DNA of 64,000 nt from Paenibacillus montanisoli (GCF_003268025.1 NZ_QLUW01000004.1:124001-188000), one strand, 5' to 3'. Positions 44,817 through 53,617 are shown, counted from the first letter of the stretch. Program-made: numbers and translations. The notes: generated from the letters alone by a model not told the origin.

Positions 44817-45851
44817 TTATCCTAACACCTGCTCGATAAAGACCGTCGTGTGCTTCGCCAAATCAATCTCCCGGCTGCCCACGCTGTCACTCGACTCTCG
44901 CTCCAATACCCGCACGATCGGCCGGCTAGGCAATCCCCGGTGCTGGCCGACGACAATGCCCGTCTCCTTCGTCGTCAGTCTGACGGAAATGCCGTTCGGA
45001 TAAATGGAGACGATGCGCATAAACTGCTTCAGCACCTCATGATCGAGACGGGTGCCCGACATCGCCATCAGCTGCTCGCACGCCTCATGCGGCAGCACCG
45101 GGGTACCGTCCGGACCGCTGTGCTGGAGCAAATTCTCGTACGTGTTGGCGACCGCCACGATACGGGAGTACAAATGAATCTGATCGCCGTACAAGCCGCG
45201 CGGCGCGCCGGTACCGTCAATATGCTCGTGATGCTGGAAAGCCACGTGCGCGATGAGCAAGCTGAATTCCCGTTTCGCCTTCAGCAGCTCGAAGCCTTTC
45301 CGCATATGGCTTTTCGGTTCGGCGTCTTCGCCGCCCGCATCCGGTGCGCTCTTGCCGATATCATGCAGCAGCGCGCCGATCGCAAGCTCCTTCAGCTGCA
45401 CCTGATTCAGATGCAAGCTCACGCCGATCAGAGCCGATATCATGCAGACGTTCATCGCGTGAATATATTCCGCGTTGTCTCTTGTCCGGATTTCATTCAG
45501 GTGCACGAGCACCTCGCGGTTGCTCAAGACATCATACAAGAGATCCTCGATCGCAAGGCTGATGGAACGGGAATTCAGGTCTTTGCCGGAGCGGAGCGCA
45601 TCCATCGTCTCGGACATTTGCCGGATGATGGAGATCTTCGTTTCCTCCGACAGAATTTCATCCTGCTCATCCACTCGGGGCATGCTCGCGTTTTTAATAT
45701 ACACATTAGTTACGCCGATGCGCTTCAAGGTACTGATCATAAATACGGTCAACTGTACATTCGCGGAAAGCAGCACCGTTCCATTGACCGCATAAATCGT
45801 CTTTCCGAGAATGTCGCCCGGCTCCACCCGTTCCATGTCGACATATTTCAT
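44817..45851 (-). CDS. HD-GYP domain protein (putative cyclic-di-GMP phosphodiesterase)
   Basis: A 344-residue protein with an N-terminal region (1-130) of unknown fold, then the HD-GYP domain: AIGALLHDIGK (metal HD), HVAFQHHEHIDGTGAPRGL and IVAVANTYENLL. The signature tripeptide is GAP instead of GYP, so the catalytic or GGDEF-contact role is uncertain although the metal-binding HD and HH residues remain. It is the last gene of the ntdP-lepB-queG operon, 24 bp behind queG. If active it would lower c-di-GMP. Confidence 0.87.
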   Translation of the reverse strand: MKYVDMERVEPGDILGKTIYAVNGTVLLSANVQLTVFMISTLKRIGVTNVYIKNASMPRVDEQDEILSEETKISIIRQMSETMDALRSGKDLNSRSISLAIEDLLYDVLSNREVLVHLNEIRTRDNAEYIHAMNVCMISALIGVSLHLNQVQLKELAIGALLHDIGKSAPDAGGEDAEPKSHMRKGFELLKAKREFSLLIAHVAFQHHEHIDGTGAPRGLYGDQIHLYSRIVAVANTYENLLQHSGPDGTPVLPHEACEQLMAMSGTRLDHEVLKQFMRIVSIYPNGISVRLTTKETGIVVGQHRGLPSRPIVRVLERESSDSVGSREIDLAKHTTVFIEQVLG

Positions 45852-45875
45852 GCTGTCAAGTCAACCTCTTCCCCT

Positions 45876-47024
45876 TTATGTCGAAGCCGCTAAGCTCGAG
45901 AGGGCGCCCATGATCGCCTCCCGGACCGTTTCATCCTGCTCGCGCAGCTGCGCCGCGCGAAGAGCCTCCGCAGCCGCCTCGCCGCCAATGCGGCCAAGCG
46001 ACCATGCGGCCGTCGCGCGGAGCTCGAAGCGCGTATCGCCGTGCAGCACCTCCGCGAGATCCGGGATTGCGCTTGCATCCTTGAAATTGCCTAGCGCGAT
46101 GACCGCGTTGCGCTGGATCGGCTTGCGTCCGCGCCACGCCGAGGAGCTTGCGCCGTATTGCTCCTTGAAGGCCCGATTGCCCATCGTCAGCAGCGGAACG
46201 AGCAGCGGCTTCACCTTCTCGTTGTCAGGCATGAGCTCGGGATGATGCGTCGCGTTCTTGCCCTTGTTCTCCGGGCATACGATCTGGCATGTGTCGCACC
46301 CGTACAGCCGGTTGCCGATCTTTCGCATCAGTTCGTCCGATACGATGCCCTTCGTCTGCGTGACGAAGGAAATGCAGCGCTGCGAATTCAGCTGTCCCGG
46401 ACCGACAAGCGCGTCTGTCGGACAAGCGTCGATGCAGGCCGTGCAGCTGCCGCAGCTTTCCGTCACCGGCGCATCCGGCGGCAGCGGCAAATTCGTGATC
46501 ATCTCGCCGAGGTACACCCAGGAGCCCCATTCCGGCGTAATGATGGAGCAATTGCTGCCGATCCAGCCGATGCCCGCACGCTCCGCCACGGCGCGGTCCG
46601 AGAGCGCGCCCGTATCCACCATGCCGAGGAAGCGCCCCTCCGGAACGCGCTCCTGCAGCCAGGCCTCAAGCCGCCTCAGCCGCTCGCGCAGGACGCCGTG
46701 ATAGTCCTCGCCCCATGCAGAGCGGGACAGTATGCCGCGTCTAGCGCCTGGCTCCGACTTCGGCGGGTCTTGAAGCTTCGACGGATAAGCAACCGCTATG
46801 GCGATGATGGACTTCGGATCCTCGAACAGCAGCGAAGGCTCCGTTCTCTTCGCGAGATCCGGCTCTTCGAAACCCGACTCGTAGCCCAGCTCCCGATGGC
46901 GCTCCAGCCGCTTCCTAAGTTCGGTGAACGGTGCCGCGGAAGCGATTCCGATTTTGTCTATGCCAAGGCTCGCCGCAGCGTCCTTCATCTCGGCTTTTAA
47001 CTGTTCCCAGTCGATCTTGTTCAT
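45876..47024 (-). CDS. queG: Epoxyqueuosine reductase QueG
   Basis: QueG reduces epoxyqueuosine to queuosine in tRNA wobble positions, using cobalamin and two [4Fe-4S] clusters. The 382-residue protein has the ferredoxin-like CGSCTACIDACPTDAL motif, then GCDTCQIVCPENK, and a C-terminal HEAT-like region (ALGNFKDASAIPDLAEVLHGD, FELRATAAWSLGRIGG). Such a HEAT extension is present in the longer QueG forms. It lies 16 bp downstream of lepB; folE, which feeds the same pathway, is 5 kb away. Confidence 0.93.
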   Translation of the reverse strand: MNKIDWEQLKAEMKDAAASLGIDKIGIASAAPFTELRKRLERHRELGYESGFEEPDLAKRTEPSLLFEDPKSIIAIAVAYPSKLQDPPKSEPGARRGILSRSAWGEDYHGVLRERLRRLEAWLQERVPEGRFLGMVDTGALSDRAVAERAGIGWIGSNCSIITPEWGSWVYLGEMITNLPLPPDAPVTESCGSCTACIDACPTDALVGPGQLNSQRCISFVTQTKGIVSDELMRKIGNRLYGCDTCQIVCPENKGKNATHHPELMPDNEKVKPLLVPLLTMGNRAFKEQYGASSSAWRGRKPIQRNAVIALGNFKDASAIPDLAEVLHGDTRFELRATAAWSLGRIGGEAAAEALRAAQLREQDETVREAIMGALSSLAAST

Positions 47025-47040
47025 GATTGTTCACTTCCAA

Positions 47041-47709
47041 CTACAAATCGTTTAACTTCGCGATTGGCCAAAGGATGAAATCCGCCCGGCCCATAATCAG
47101 CTCCCGCGGCACGGAATGAAACGAGCGGCTGTCGCGGCTCGCATTCTGATGCCGGTTGTCTCCCATGACGAAGTAATGCCCGGCCGCAATTTTATCCGGA
47201 CCGTAATCCAAATCCTCGATGTCCGTATCCGTATACGGCTCTACGACAAGCTCCCCGTTGCGGTAAAGCTGCCCTTGGCGGATCTCGATCGTGTCGCCCG
47301 GCATCCCGACGATCCGTTTCACCAGAAATTCCTTCCGCTCCGCTTCTTGCGAGGGATCCTTCAAGATGACCACGTCACTCAGCTCGGGTGTGCCGACCAT
47401 GTAGGAAATCTTGTTCACGAACAGCCATTCCTTCTCGTACAAGGTCGGCTCCATGGATTGTCCTTCAACCGTCGAAAGGTTGAAAACAAAATAATGCATG
47501 CAGAAGACGACGATGACGGCGATCGCCAGCGTGCGCCCCCAATCGCGCAGCTCTTCGGCCCAAGGAGGCAGCGGCTTCGATTCCTTTCGTGATGCCTCCG
47601 TTTTCGCTTTCGGCGCTTTCCTCGAAGAGCCTGTCCGTTTGCGCGGTCCGAATTCCGCACGCTCCGCCTGCTGCGAAGCTTCCGCTCCCGAACCTGAATT
47701 GACGTTCAT
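47041..47709 (-). CDS. lepB: Signal peptidase I
   Basis: Type I signal peptidase (222 residues) that cleaves secretory signal peptides. A basic, Ser/Lys-rich cytosolic N-terminus precedes one membrane span (WGRTLAIAVIVVFCMHYFVF). The catalytic Ser is in VEGQSMEPTL and the Lys in KEFLVKRIVGMPGD; the C-terminal GHYFVMGDNRHQNASRDSR motif completes the fold. ATG 47709 is chosen because AGGTG precedes it and the upstream gene ends at 47715, five bases away. This is the Gram-positive SipS/SipT type. Confidence 0.94.
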   Translation of the reverse strand: MNVNSGSGAEASQQAERAEFGPRKRTGSSRKAPKAKTEASRKESKPLPPWAEELRDWGRTLAIAVIVVFCMHYFVFNLSTVEGQSMEPTLYEKEWLFVNKISYMVGTPELSDVVILKDPSQEAERKEFLVKRIVGMPGDTIEIRQGQLYRNGELVVEPYTDTDIEDLDYGPDKIAAGHYFVMGDNRHQNASRDSRSFHSVPRELIMGRADFILWPIAKLNDL

Positions 47710-47714
47710 GTGCG

Positions 47715-48266
47715 CTACACCTCGCCCATTTGTTTGTACCACGCTTCAAAATAAGCCATAACCAGGGCATCATTGAACGGAGCTTGTCCGTGCTCGATCC
47801 GCTTCAGCAGCGCATGAAGCCCCTCCATTACTTTTCGGTTAACTTCCTCCGAATAATGATAGGCAACTTTATGCAGCTCATATTCTTCCTGATCCACGAC
47901 TTGCGCCTTCCCTCCTCGGGGCAAGATAACGTCAAGGTCGTAATCGATGTAGGTGAGTACGTCATTCTTGAAGAAAAGCGGGGAAGCCACGTTGCAGTAG
48001 TAGCGGACGCCGTGATCCTCGAGCAAGCCGACCACGTTGAACCACTCGCCGGGGATAAAGAAGGAAACAGCCGGCACCCGGCTGATCCACTGCTTGCCGT
48101 CCGCTTCTTGAATCGGGGTTTGGCGGTTAATGAACACATGCATCGATTCCGCGGCATGCTCGCTCGCCAGCAGCTCCGCCGGCACCTGCCAGTTTTCCAG
48201 CCACATCCGGTGCAGATGGCCGTTATTTTTGAAGCTCTTGATAACACAAGGACGGTACGTTGTCAT
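47715..48266 (-). CDS. DUF402 nucleoside tri-/diphosphate phosphatase (YgaC/NtdP-like)
   Basis: A 183-residue protein of the DUF402 family: HRMWLENW at the start, GVRYYCNVASPLFF, and the metal-binding IDYDLDVILPRGGK segment followed by VVDQEEYELHK. Characterised staphylococcal relatives hydrolyse nucleoside tri- and diphosphates. ATG 48266 has CAGGAG ten bases upstream; the longer frame reaches into the GNAT gene and has no similarity. Five bases separate it from lepB, so the two are co-transcribed. Activity here is inferred from family only. Confidence 0.85.
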   Translation of the reverse strand: MTTYRPCVIKSFKNNGHLHRMWLENWQVPAELLASEHAAESMHVFINRQTPIQEADGKQWISRVPAVSFFIPGEWFNVVGLLEDHGVRYYCNVASPLFFKNDVLTYIDYDLDVILPRGGKAQVVDQEEYELHKVAYHYSEEVNRKVMEGLHALLKRIEHGQAPFNDALVMAYFEAWYKQMGEV

Positions 48267-48393
48267 AAGCGTAAAACTCCTGTGAGGTACGTTCTTATTA
48301 TAAGAAAAGCATATCTGTTCGCCAAAATCAATGACGCTGCAGATATGCTTGTCCAGAAATACATATTTATTAGTGCGCTTGTCGATGAACGGA

Positions 48394-48816
48394 TTAACCC
48401 GCGACAATGCTAAGTTTTTGAAAGGATCGGAAAAAGTCGGTCGTGGCATAGCCGAGTGATTCATAAAGCGATAGAATCGGCTCGTTATGTTCGTCAGCCG
48501 TCACCATGATTTTCGTTACATGCCGCTGCTCGAACCTTCCGCGAAGCGAGCGGATCAATTCTTTGCCAAGCCCGCGGCGTTGATAATTCGGATGCACGGC
48601 AATTCGGTAGTAGTACCCTCTGCCTCTGTCGATCGTCCCGATAATGATGCCTGCGATCTCGTTATCGACCTCAGCAACCAAGACGAGCTCGCTGTCCCAT
48701 GACAGCTGGCGGCCAAATGCCTCCATCGTCTGTTCGTAGCACTCTTGTGACAACACAGTCTCCAGCAGTTCCGTAACGGGCCGATAATCAGCTAATTGGA
48801 AGGATCTAACGTCCAT
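48394..48816 (-). CDS. GNAT family acetyltransferase
   Basis: A 140-residue acetyltransferase. The acetyl-CoA pocket is IAVHPNYQRRGLGKELIRSL (residues about 73-92) and the C-terminal motif LSLYESLGYATTDFFRSFQKL closes the fold. It is probably a small-molecule or protein acetyltransferase; the target is unknown. It stands 127 bp upstream of the ntdP gene in the same direction and may belong to the operon. Confidence 0.85.
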   Translation of the reverse strand: MDVRSFQLADYRPVTELLETVLSQECYEQTMEAFGRQLSWDSELVLVAEVDNEIAGIIIGTIDRGRGYYYRIAVHPNYQRRGLGKELIRSLRGRFEQRHVTKIMVTADEHNEPILSLYESLGYATTDFFRSFQKLSIVAG

Positions 48817-48962
48817 AACTTTAAGCTCCTCTTCAAACGCAGTATGGAAATTCGGCAGTGCGCATTCTTTAGGTAAAATTAATAATACGACAAAAAAGGT
48901 CGAAATCCTTCTTAAATCTTTAAAAATCCTTAAAAAAGTTGAAAAAACTGCAGATTTCTATT

Positions 48963-48988
48963 GAAAACGCTTTAAATTAAGCGTTTTC
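48963..48988. promoter_or_regulatory. Perfect palindrome in the AT-rich leader of the GNAT gene
   Basis: GAAAACGCTTTAA followed by its exact complement forms a 26-bp palindrome. It could be an operator; each half resembles a cre site with a mismatch (TGAAAACGCTT). The surrounding 48817-49050 stretch is very AT-rich and contains no ORF. Confidence 0.45.
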
Positions 48989-49050
48989 ATATCAAGTTCT
49001 ATTTTACTATATGTCCATATTGCTACGTAATGCACTGATTTTCTCATGAA

Positions 49051-49080
49051 AACAACTCCGGTAACGTCGTTACCGGAGTT
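49051..49080 (-). terminator. Terminator of the rfb operon
   Basis: AACTCCGGTAAC pairs with GTTACCGGAGTT around GTC/GAC, with T-rich sequence following on the minus strand. Confidence 0.78.
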
Positions 49081-49096
49081 CGTTCTTCCAAATCGC

Positions 49097-49957
49097 TCAT
49101 ATTCTCTTCAAACAATAGCGGAGTGCATCGCGCCAAGGTCTTAGGTCCTCCAACCCTGCCCTGTCGATCGCGGCATGGCTCATCACTGAATAAGCCGGTC
49201 TGGCTGCCGGGCGAGGATATTCCGCCGTTGAGCACGGGTCAACCTTAACGGCGGTGATCCCGGATTCCAGCACGATCGCCTTGGCAAACTCATGCCACGA
49301 GCAGCTGCCGCTGTTGCATACGTGGTAGATGCCGTATTTTTCGGTCTGCACTAGCCTGACCAGAAACTCGGCCAAGTCCAGCGTATACGTCGGAGAGCCG
49401 ATCTGATCGCTTACGACGGTCAGCCGGTCCCGTTCGCGGGCCAGCTTTAAGATTGTTTTGACAAAGTTAGCGCCATACGGTCCATAAACCCAAGAGGTCC
49501 GAACGATGTAGCAGCGGTCCAGCAATGCCTGTACCTCCCGCTCCCCCGCCAGCTTCGTTTGACCGTATACCGTTTGCGGATTGGGCTGTTCATCTACGTC
49601 ATAGGGTTTGCCGCCCTTGCCGTCAAATACATAATCGGTGCTGATGTAACAAAGCTTCGCGCCGAACGCCCTCGCCGCCAAAGCGACGTTTCGCGTCCCG
49701 AGCGCATTGATCCGGTATGCTTCGTCCGCATCCGTCTCGGCTTTGTCCACGGCCGTGTAGGCCGCGCAGTGAATGACCGCGTTCGGGCGATGCGCCTCCA
49801 TTGCCGCGCGGCATTGTTCCGGATTCGTGATGTCCAGCTCGTTTCGTCCAAGGCCGATGATCCGTACGTCCTCTTGAACCTTCAAATGAACGAGCTCCCT
49901 GCCGAGCTGGCCCCCCGCGCCTGTCACAAGGATGCTCAACGCGCTCTCTGCCGTCAT
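49097..49957 (-). CDS. rfbD: dTDP-4-dehydrorhamnose reductase
   Basis: RfbD/RmlD reduces dTDP-4-keto-L-rhamnose to dTDP-L-rhamnose. It has 286 residues; NAD(P)H motif LVTGAGGQLGREL, the SDR active-site STDYVFDGKGGKPY ... YGQTKLAGE (Tyr and Lys), and the HVCNSGSCSWHEFAKAI tail. ATG 49957 overlaps the rfbB stop as ATGA; the open frame upstream would overlap rfbB. It is the last gene of the rhamnose operon. Confidence 0.95.
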   Translation of the reverse strand: MTAESALSILVTGAGGQLGRELVHLKVQEDVRIIGLGRNELDITNPEQCRAAMEAHRPNAVIHCAAYTAVDKAETDADEAYRINALGTRNVALAARAFGAKLCYISTDYVFDGKGGKPYDVDEQPNPQTVYGQTKLAGEREVQALLDRCYIVRTSWVYGPYGANFVKTILKLARERDRLTVVSDQIGSPTYTLDLAEFLVRLVQTEKYGIYHVCNSGSCSWHEFAKAIVLESGITAVKVDPCSTAEYPRPAARPAYSVMSHAAIDRAGLEDLRPWRDALRYCLKRI

Positions 49958-50943
49958 GGGCAATCGCCTAAATAAGCCCCTGAGCGGATGCGCTCCATCC
50001 AGTCTTGTTGGTTCAAGTACCATTGTATCGTCGCCCGGATGCCCGACTCATAGTCATAGTTCGGCTTCCAGCCCAGCTCGTTCCGAATCTTGTCTGCATC
50101 GATGGCGTAGCGCCGGTCATGCCCGGGGCGATCCTTCACAAAAGAAATCAGCGATTCCGGCCGGCCCAGCTCCCGAAGGATGGTCGATACCACTTGCAGG
50201 TTGCTGCGCTCGTTATTACCGCCGATATTGTAGACCTCGCCGGGCCGTCCCCCATGCAGCACCAGATCGATGGCACGGCAGTGATCCTCGACGTAGAGCC
50301 AGTCGCGCACATGAAGTCCGTCACCGTAAACCGGCAGCGGCTGGCCTGCAAGTGCTTTTTGAATCATGACGGGAATCAGCTTCTCCGGAAACTGGTAAGG
50401 ACCGTAGTTGTTGGAGCAGCGCGTCACATTGATATCCATGCCGAACGTTTCATGATAAGCGCGGGCGATCAAATCTCCTCCGGCCTTGCTGGCGGAATAG
50501 GGGCTATTCGGCGCTAGCGGTGTAGATTCGGAGAACAAGCCCGTTGCGCCAAGCGTCCCGTACACCTCGTCCGTCGATACTTGCACGAATTTTGCGGTGC
50601 CGTATCGTTTAGCCAAATCAAGCAGCGTTTGCGTACCGAGCACGTTCGTTCTGACGAATATATCCGGTTGGGCGATGCTGCGGTCGACATGCGATTCTGC
50701 GGCGAAATTGACGACGGCGTCGATGCCCCCTGCGAACACGGCCTCCAATGCGGCACGGTCGGCAATATCCGCTTGAATGAACGCATAATTCGGATGATCC
50801 GAAAGCGACGCTACATTATTTAAATTGCCGGCATACGTAAGAGCATCCACGTTTATGATGGAATAGCCGGGATGCTGCGATGCCATATAGTGGATAAAGT
50901 TGCTGCCGATAAATCCGGCCCCGCCGGTCACCAATAGTCTCAC
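49954..50943 (-). CDS. rfbB: dTDP-glucose 4,6-dehydratase
   Basis: RfbB/RmlB converts dTDP-glucose to dTDP-4-keto-6-deoxyglucose with NAD. It has 329 residues: LLVTGGAGFIGSNFIHYM at the N-terminus, catalytic STDEVYGTL and the YSASKAGGDLI motif (Tyr and Lys), and NNYGPYQFPEKLIP for substrate. GTG 50943 is the start, with a GGAGG site 12 nt upstream; it overlaps the rfbC stop by four bases. Confidence 0.96.
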   Translation of the reverse strand: MRLLVTGGAGFIGSNFIHYMASQHPGYSIINVDALTYAGNLNNVASLSDHPNYAFIQADIADRAALEAVFAGGIDAVVNFAAESHVDRSIAQPDIFVRTNVLGTQTLLDLAKRYGTAKFVQVSTDEVYGTLGATGLFSESTPLAPNSPYSASKAGGDLIARAYHETFGMDINVTRCSNNYGPYQFPEKLIPVMIQKALAGQPLPVYGDGLHVRDWLYVEDHCRAIDLVLHGGRPGEVYNIGGNNERSNLQVVSTILRELGRPESLISFVKDRPGHDRRYAIDADKIRNELGWKPNYDYESGIRATIQWYLNQQDWMERIRSGAYLGDCP

Positions 50944-51509
50944 CGGTCTAATTCACCTCCGTAGGTAAAATGATGCTCCGCCCTCGAAAGGGGAGGATGG
51001 TTCCGGTCTTTATCCGACAGAATGGGATGGGATATCGGCCAATCGATCGCAAGCTGCGGATCGTTCCAGGCAATGCCGCGGTCGTGCTCAGGGGAATATA
51101 GCGCGTCTACTTTATACTGGACTTCGCAATTCGGCACTAGGGTACAGAAACCATGAGCGAAGCCCTGCGGCACGAGCAGCTGCCTTTTGTTCGCCGCGCT
51201 TAAGATAAAGCCCTGCCACATGCCGCAGGTCGGCGACCCGGCGCGAAGATCCACGACCACATCGTAGATTGCGCCTGCGGTTACGCGGACGAGCTTCGTC
51301 TGCGCCTTTGGATTCAGCTGATAATGCAGGCCTCGCAGCACGCCGGCTTCAGCGGAAAGGGAATGATTATCCTGCACGAACATATGGTGAATGCCGTGCT
51401 TCGCGAACAGCTCCTGATTGTAGCTTTCCATAAAAAAGCCCCGATGGTCGCCATGGACCGCCGCCTCGACTAGCAGAACATCCTTCAACTTGGTCTTCGA
51501 AATGTTCAT
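50940..51509 (-). CDS. rfbC: dTDP-4-dehydrorhamnose 3,5-epimerase
   Basis: RfbC/RmlC epimerises dTDP-4-keto-6-deoxyglucose at C3 and C5. A 189-residue cupin with the family patterns HGDHRGFFMESY, FVQDNHSLSAEAGVLRGLHYQLNP (active-site His) and PQGFAHGFCTL. It starts the rfbC-B-D operon; rfbA (glucose-1-phosphate thymidylyltransferase), which completes the pathway, is not in the window. Confidence 0.95.
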   Translation of the reverse strand: MNISKTKLKDVLLVEAAVHGDHRGFFMESYNQELFAKHGIHHMFVQDNHSLSAEAGVLRGLHYQLNPKAQTKLVRVTAGAIYDVVVDLRAGSPTCGMWQGFILSAANKRQLLVPQGFAHGFCTLVPNCEVQYKVDALYSPEHDRGIAWNDPQLAIDWPISHPILSDKDRNHPPLSRAEHHFTYGGELDR

Positions 51510-51715
51510 AGCGTCTCCTTATCTAGTGGACTCGAACGATTCAACTCGTACTCTTATATATATACGAAGGCTTCCGTCATTGCTTGTATGCGTACGCCGA
51601 TTTGCTGAAAATAGACGCGCCGTTTCATTTTCCATGAATTACAAGACCGTGATTTGTCCATGCTAGAAGGTGTTCTTGGCGGTAGGCAGCAGTCGTTACT
51701 TTACAAACATTTTTG

Positions 51716-51744
51716 TTGATTTATTGTCCGAGAACGAGGATAAT
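51716..51744 (+). promoter_or_regulatory. Promoter of sodA
   Basis: TTGATT (51716-51721) and GATAAT (51739-51744) are separated by 17 bp; the start codon is about 40 bp further. Confidence 0.7.
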
Positions 51745-51785
51745 GGAAAAGGAAAACGATACATATTATAGGAGGTTTTTGATCA

Positions 51786-52397
51786 ATGGCACACCAACTG
51801 CCCGCTTTGCCTTATGCAAACAATGCGCTTGAGCCGCATATCGATGAAACGACGATGATGATTCACCACGACCGTCATCATAACGCTTACGTAACGAACC
51901 TTAACGCTGCTCTGGAGTCCGCTTCTGAGCTGCAAAGCAAATCCGTTGAAGATCTGATCGCAGATCTGAACAGCGTACCTGAAGCGATCCGCACAGCTGT
52001 CCGCAACAACGGCGGCGGCCACGCAAACCACTCCCTGTTCTGGGAAACAATCGGACCAAACGCTGGCGGCGCGCCTACAGGCGCTCTTGCTGACGCGATT
52101 GAAAGCGAGCTGGGCGGCTTCGAACAATTCAAAGCTGACTTTGCTAAAGCAGCAACAACTCGCTTCGGCAGCGGCTGGGCTTTCCTTGCACTGAGCAAAG
52201 ACGGCAAGCTGAAAGTATACAGCCTCCCGAACCAAGACAGCCCGATCATGGAAGGCGAAACGCCTCTTCTCGGCCTGGACGTATGGGAGCACGCGTACTA
52301 CCTGAAATACCAAAACAAGCGCCCTGATTACATTGCAGCGTTCTGGAACGTTGTAAACTGGGCAGAAGTTGGCAAACGCTACGACGCAGCGAAATAA
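51786..52397 (+). CDS. sodA: Superoxide dismutase [Mn type]
   Basis: SodA converts superoxide to hydrogen peroxide and oxygen (203 residues). Metal ligands are His in [10 protein letters not shown], His in [11 protein letters not shown], and Asp/His in [13 protein letters not shown]. The NQDSPI segment carries the Gln-Asp pair typical of Mn over Fe enzymes. AGGAGG precedes ATG 51786. In B. subtilis SodA also matters for spore-coat cross-linking, relevant because a low-complexity surface-like protein gene follows. Confidence 0.97.
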   Translation: MAHQLPALPYANNALEPHIDETTMMIHHDRHHNAYVTNLNAALESASELQSKSVEDLIADLNSVPEAIRTAVRNNGGGHANHSLFWETIGPNAGGAPTGALADAIESELGGFEQFKADFAKAATTRFGSGWAFLALSKDGKLKVYSLPNQDSPIMEGETPLLGLDVWEHAYYLKYQNKRPDYIAAFWNVVNWAEVGKRYDAAK

Positions 52398-52412
52398 TAA
52401 GCTGCTTTCGAG

Positions 52413-52450
52413 AAAGGCCTTCGCACCTGAGGTGCGGAGGTCTTTTTTTT
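52413..52450 (+). terminator. Terminator of sodA
   Basis: AAAGGCCTTCGCACC pairs imperfectly with GGTGCGGAGGTCTTT around TGA and is followed by T residues. Confidence 0.85.
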
Positions 52451-52594
52451 GTGCGATTCATCCATTTTTTATATGTATACCGCTGGAGACGAGGATAGTC
52501 ATAAGCCCGGGAATTTAACACCACCTAGGCTATAGCCGCATACACTGAACCGAGACATTTACCTAACCATGCTTTCGGTAAAGGAGATCGATAC

Positions 52595-53581
52595 ATGAGT
52601 ACTTACGCGTATATTCCCGGTGCGCCTGAAGGCTACACGTCCGATTGCGGCTGCGGCGGACCTCGTGCGCTGCCGCGCGGAATGATGCCTGGCGGCGGCA
52701 TGATGCCGGGTGGCGGCATGATGCCGGGCGGCGGCATGATGCCGGGCATGCCTGGCGGACCAGGTGGCGGCATGATGCCGGGCGGCGGCATGATGCCGGG
52801 CATGCCTGGCGGACCAGGTGGCGGCATGATGCCGGGCATGCCTGGCGGACCAGGTGGCGGCATGATGCCGGGCATGCCTGGCGGGCCGGGTGGTCCGGGG
52901 ATGTTCCCTCCAGGACCAGGCGGACCGGGTGGTCCGGGGATGTTCCCTCCAGGGCCGGGCGGACCAGGCGGACCGGGTGGTCCAGGTGGCCCGGGGATGT
53001 TCCCTCCAGGGCCGGGATTCCCTCCTCCGCCGTTCCCAGGACCGGGGCCAGGACCAGGGCCATTCCCTCCTCCGCCTCCGCCATTCCCTGGACCAGGGCC
53101 GTTCCCACCTCCGCCATTCCCGGGACCGTTCCCGATTCCGCTCCCGATTCCAATTCCAATTCCAGGGCCAGGGCCGTTCCCTCACCCGTTCCCTCGCTTT
53201 GTACGGGTGGTCATTAACGGAGGCGCCTTCTTCCCTTGGGTGACGAATGTTTATAATGTAAGGCATTTCCCAGGCATGAACATTGCGCAGGCGCTTGCCG
53301 GAACAGGTGTCGTTCGATTTGGCCCTCGCGGCCGCATCGTTTCCGTCAGTGGCGTAGCCGTAGTCGGCAGCGTCGATACGATCCTTCGTCTCAACGGCCG
53401 CCGCATTCCGGAATCGCTGTTGTACCTGCCGGTTCAAATCAACGATACCGTCGGCCTCGAGCTCATCGTCAGACCTGTCGGCTTCCCGCGTAACGATGAT
53501 CCGTTCCAACTGAACCCTGATCAAATCGAGAACAACTACGAGCAGCTTCAGCTCCTCGAACTGGAAAATCAACAAGGCTAA
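52595..53581 (+). CDS. Gly/Met/Pro-repeat protein with folded C-terminal domain
   Basis: I do not recognise this 328-residue protein. Residues 1-28 include a CGCGG cluster. Residues 29-105 are repeats of GMMPGG and GMPGGPGG, and residues 105-200 are GMFPPGPGGPGG units turning into Pro/Phe/Gly-rich strings with a PIPLPIPIPIPGPG stretch. Residues about 203-295 look globular (RFVRVVINGGAFFPWVTNVYN, then LRLNGRRIPESLLYLPVQINDTVGLELIV) and resemble DUF4430/SLBB-like beta-grasp domains, which is an inference. There is no signal peptide. AAAGGAG lies 11-12 nt upstream of ATG 52595. A spore or surface coat role is possible but unproven. GC-rich repeats open the antisense frames as shadows. Confidence 0.85.
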   Translation: MSTYAYIPGAPEGYTSDCGCGGPRALPRGMMPGGGMMPGGGMMPGGGMMPGMPGGPGGGMMPGGGMMPGMPGGPGGGMMPGMPGGPGGGMMPGMPGGPGGPGMFPPGPGGPGGPGMFPPGPGGPGGPGGPGGPGMFPPGPGFPPPPFPGPGPGPGPFPPPPPPFPGPGPFPPPPFPGPFPIPLPIPIPIPGPGPFPHPFPRFVRVVINGGAFFPWVTNVYNVRHFPGMNIAQALAGTGVVRFGPRGRIVSVSGVAVVGSVDTILRLNGRRIPESLLYLPVQINDTVGLELIVRPVGFPRNDDPFQLNPDQIENNYEQLQLLELENQQG

Positions 53582-53588
53582 CCGCCGA

Positions 53589-53617
53589 AAAGCCCACAGT
53601 CATAGACTGTGGGCTTT
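53589..53617 (+). terminator. Terminator of the repeat-protein gene
   Basis: AAAGCCCACAGTC and GACTGTGGGCTTT pair around ATA, nine bases after the stop. Confidence 0.82.

Noticed and set aside
52559-53575. A 338-codon antisense frame over the Gly/Met/Pro-repeat gene
   Set aside because: Repeated GC-rich codons open several frames; the plus-strand gene has the ribosome binding site, terminator and a folded C-terminal domain.
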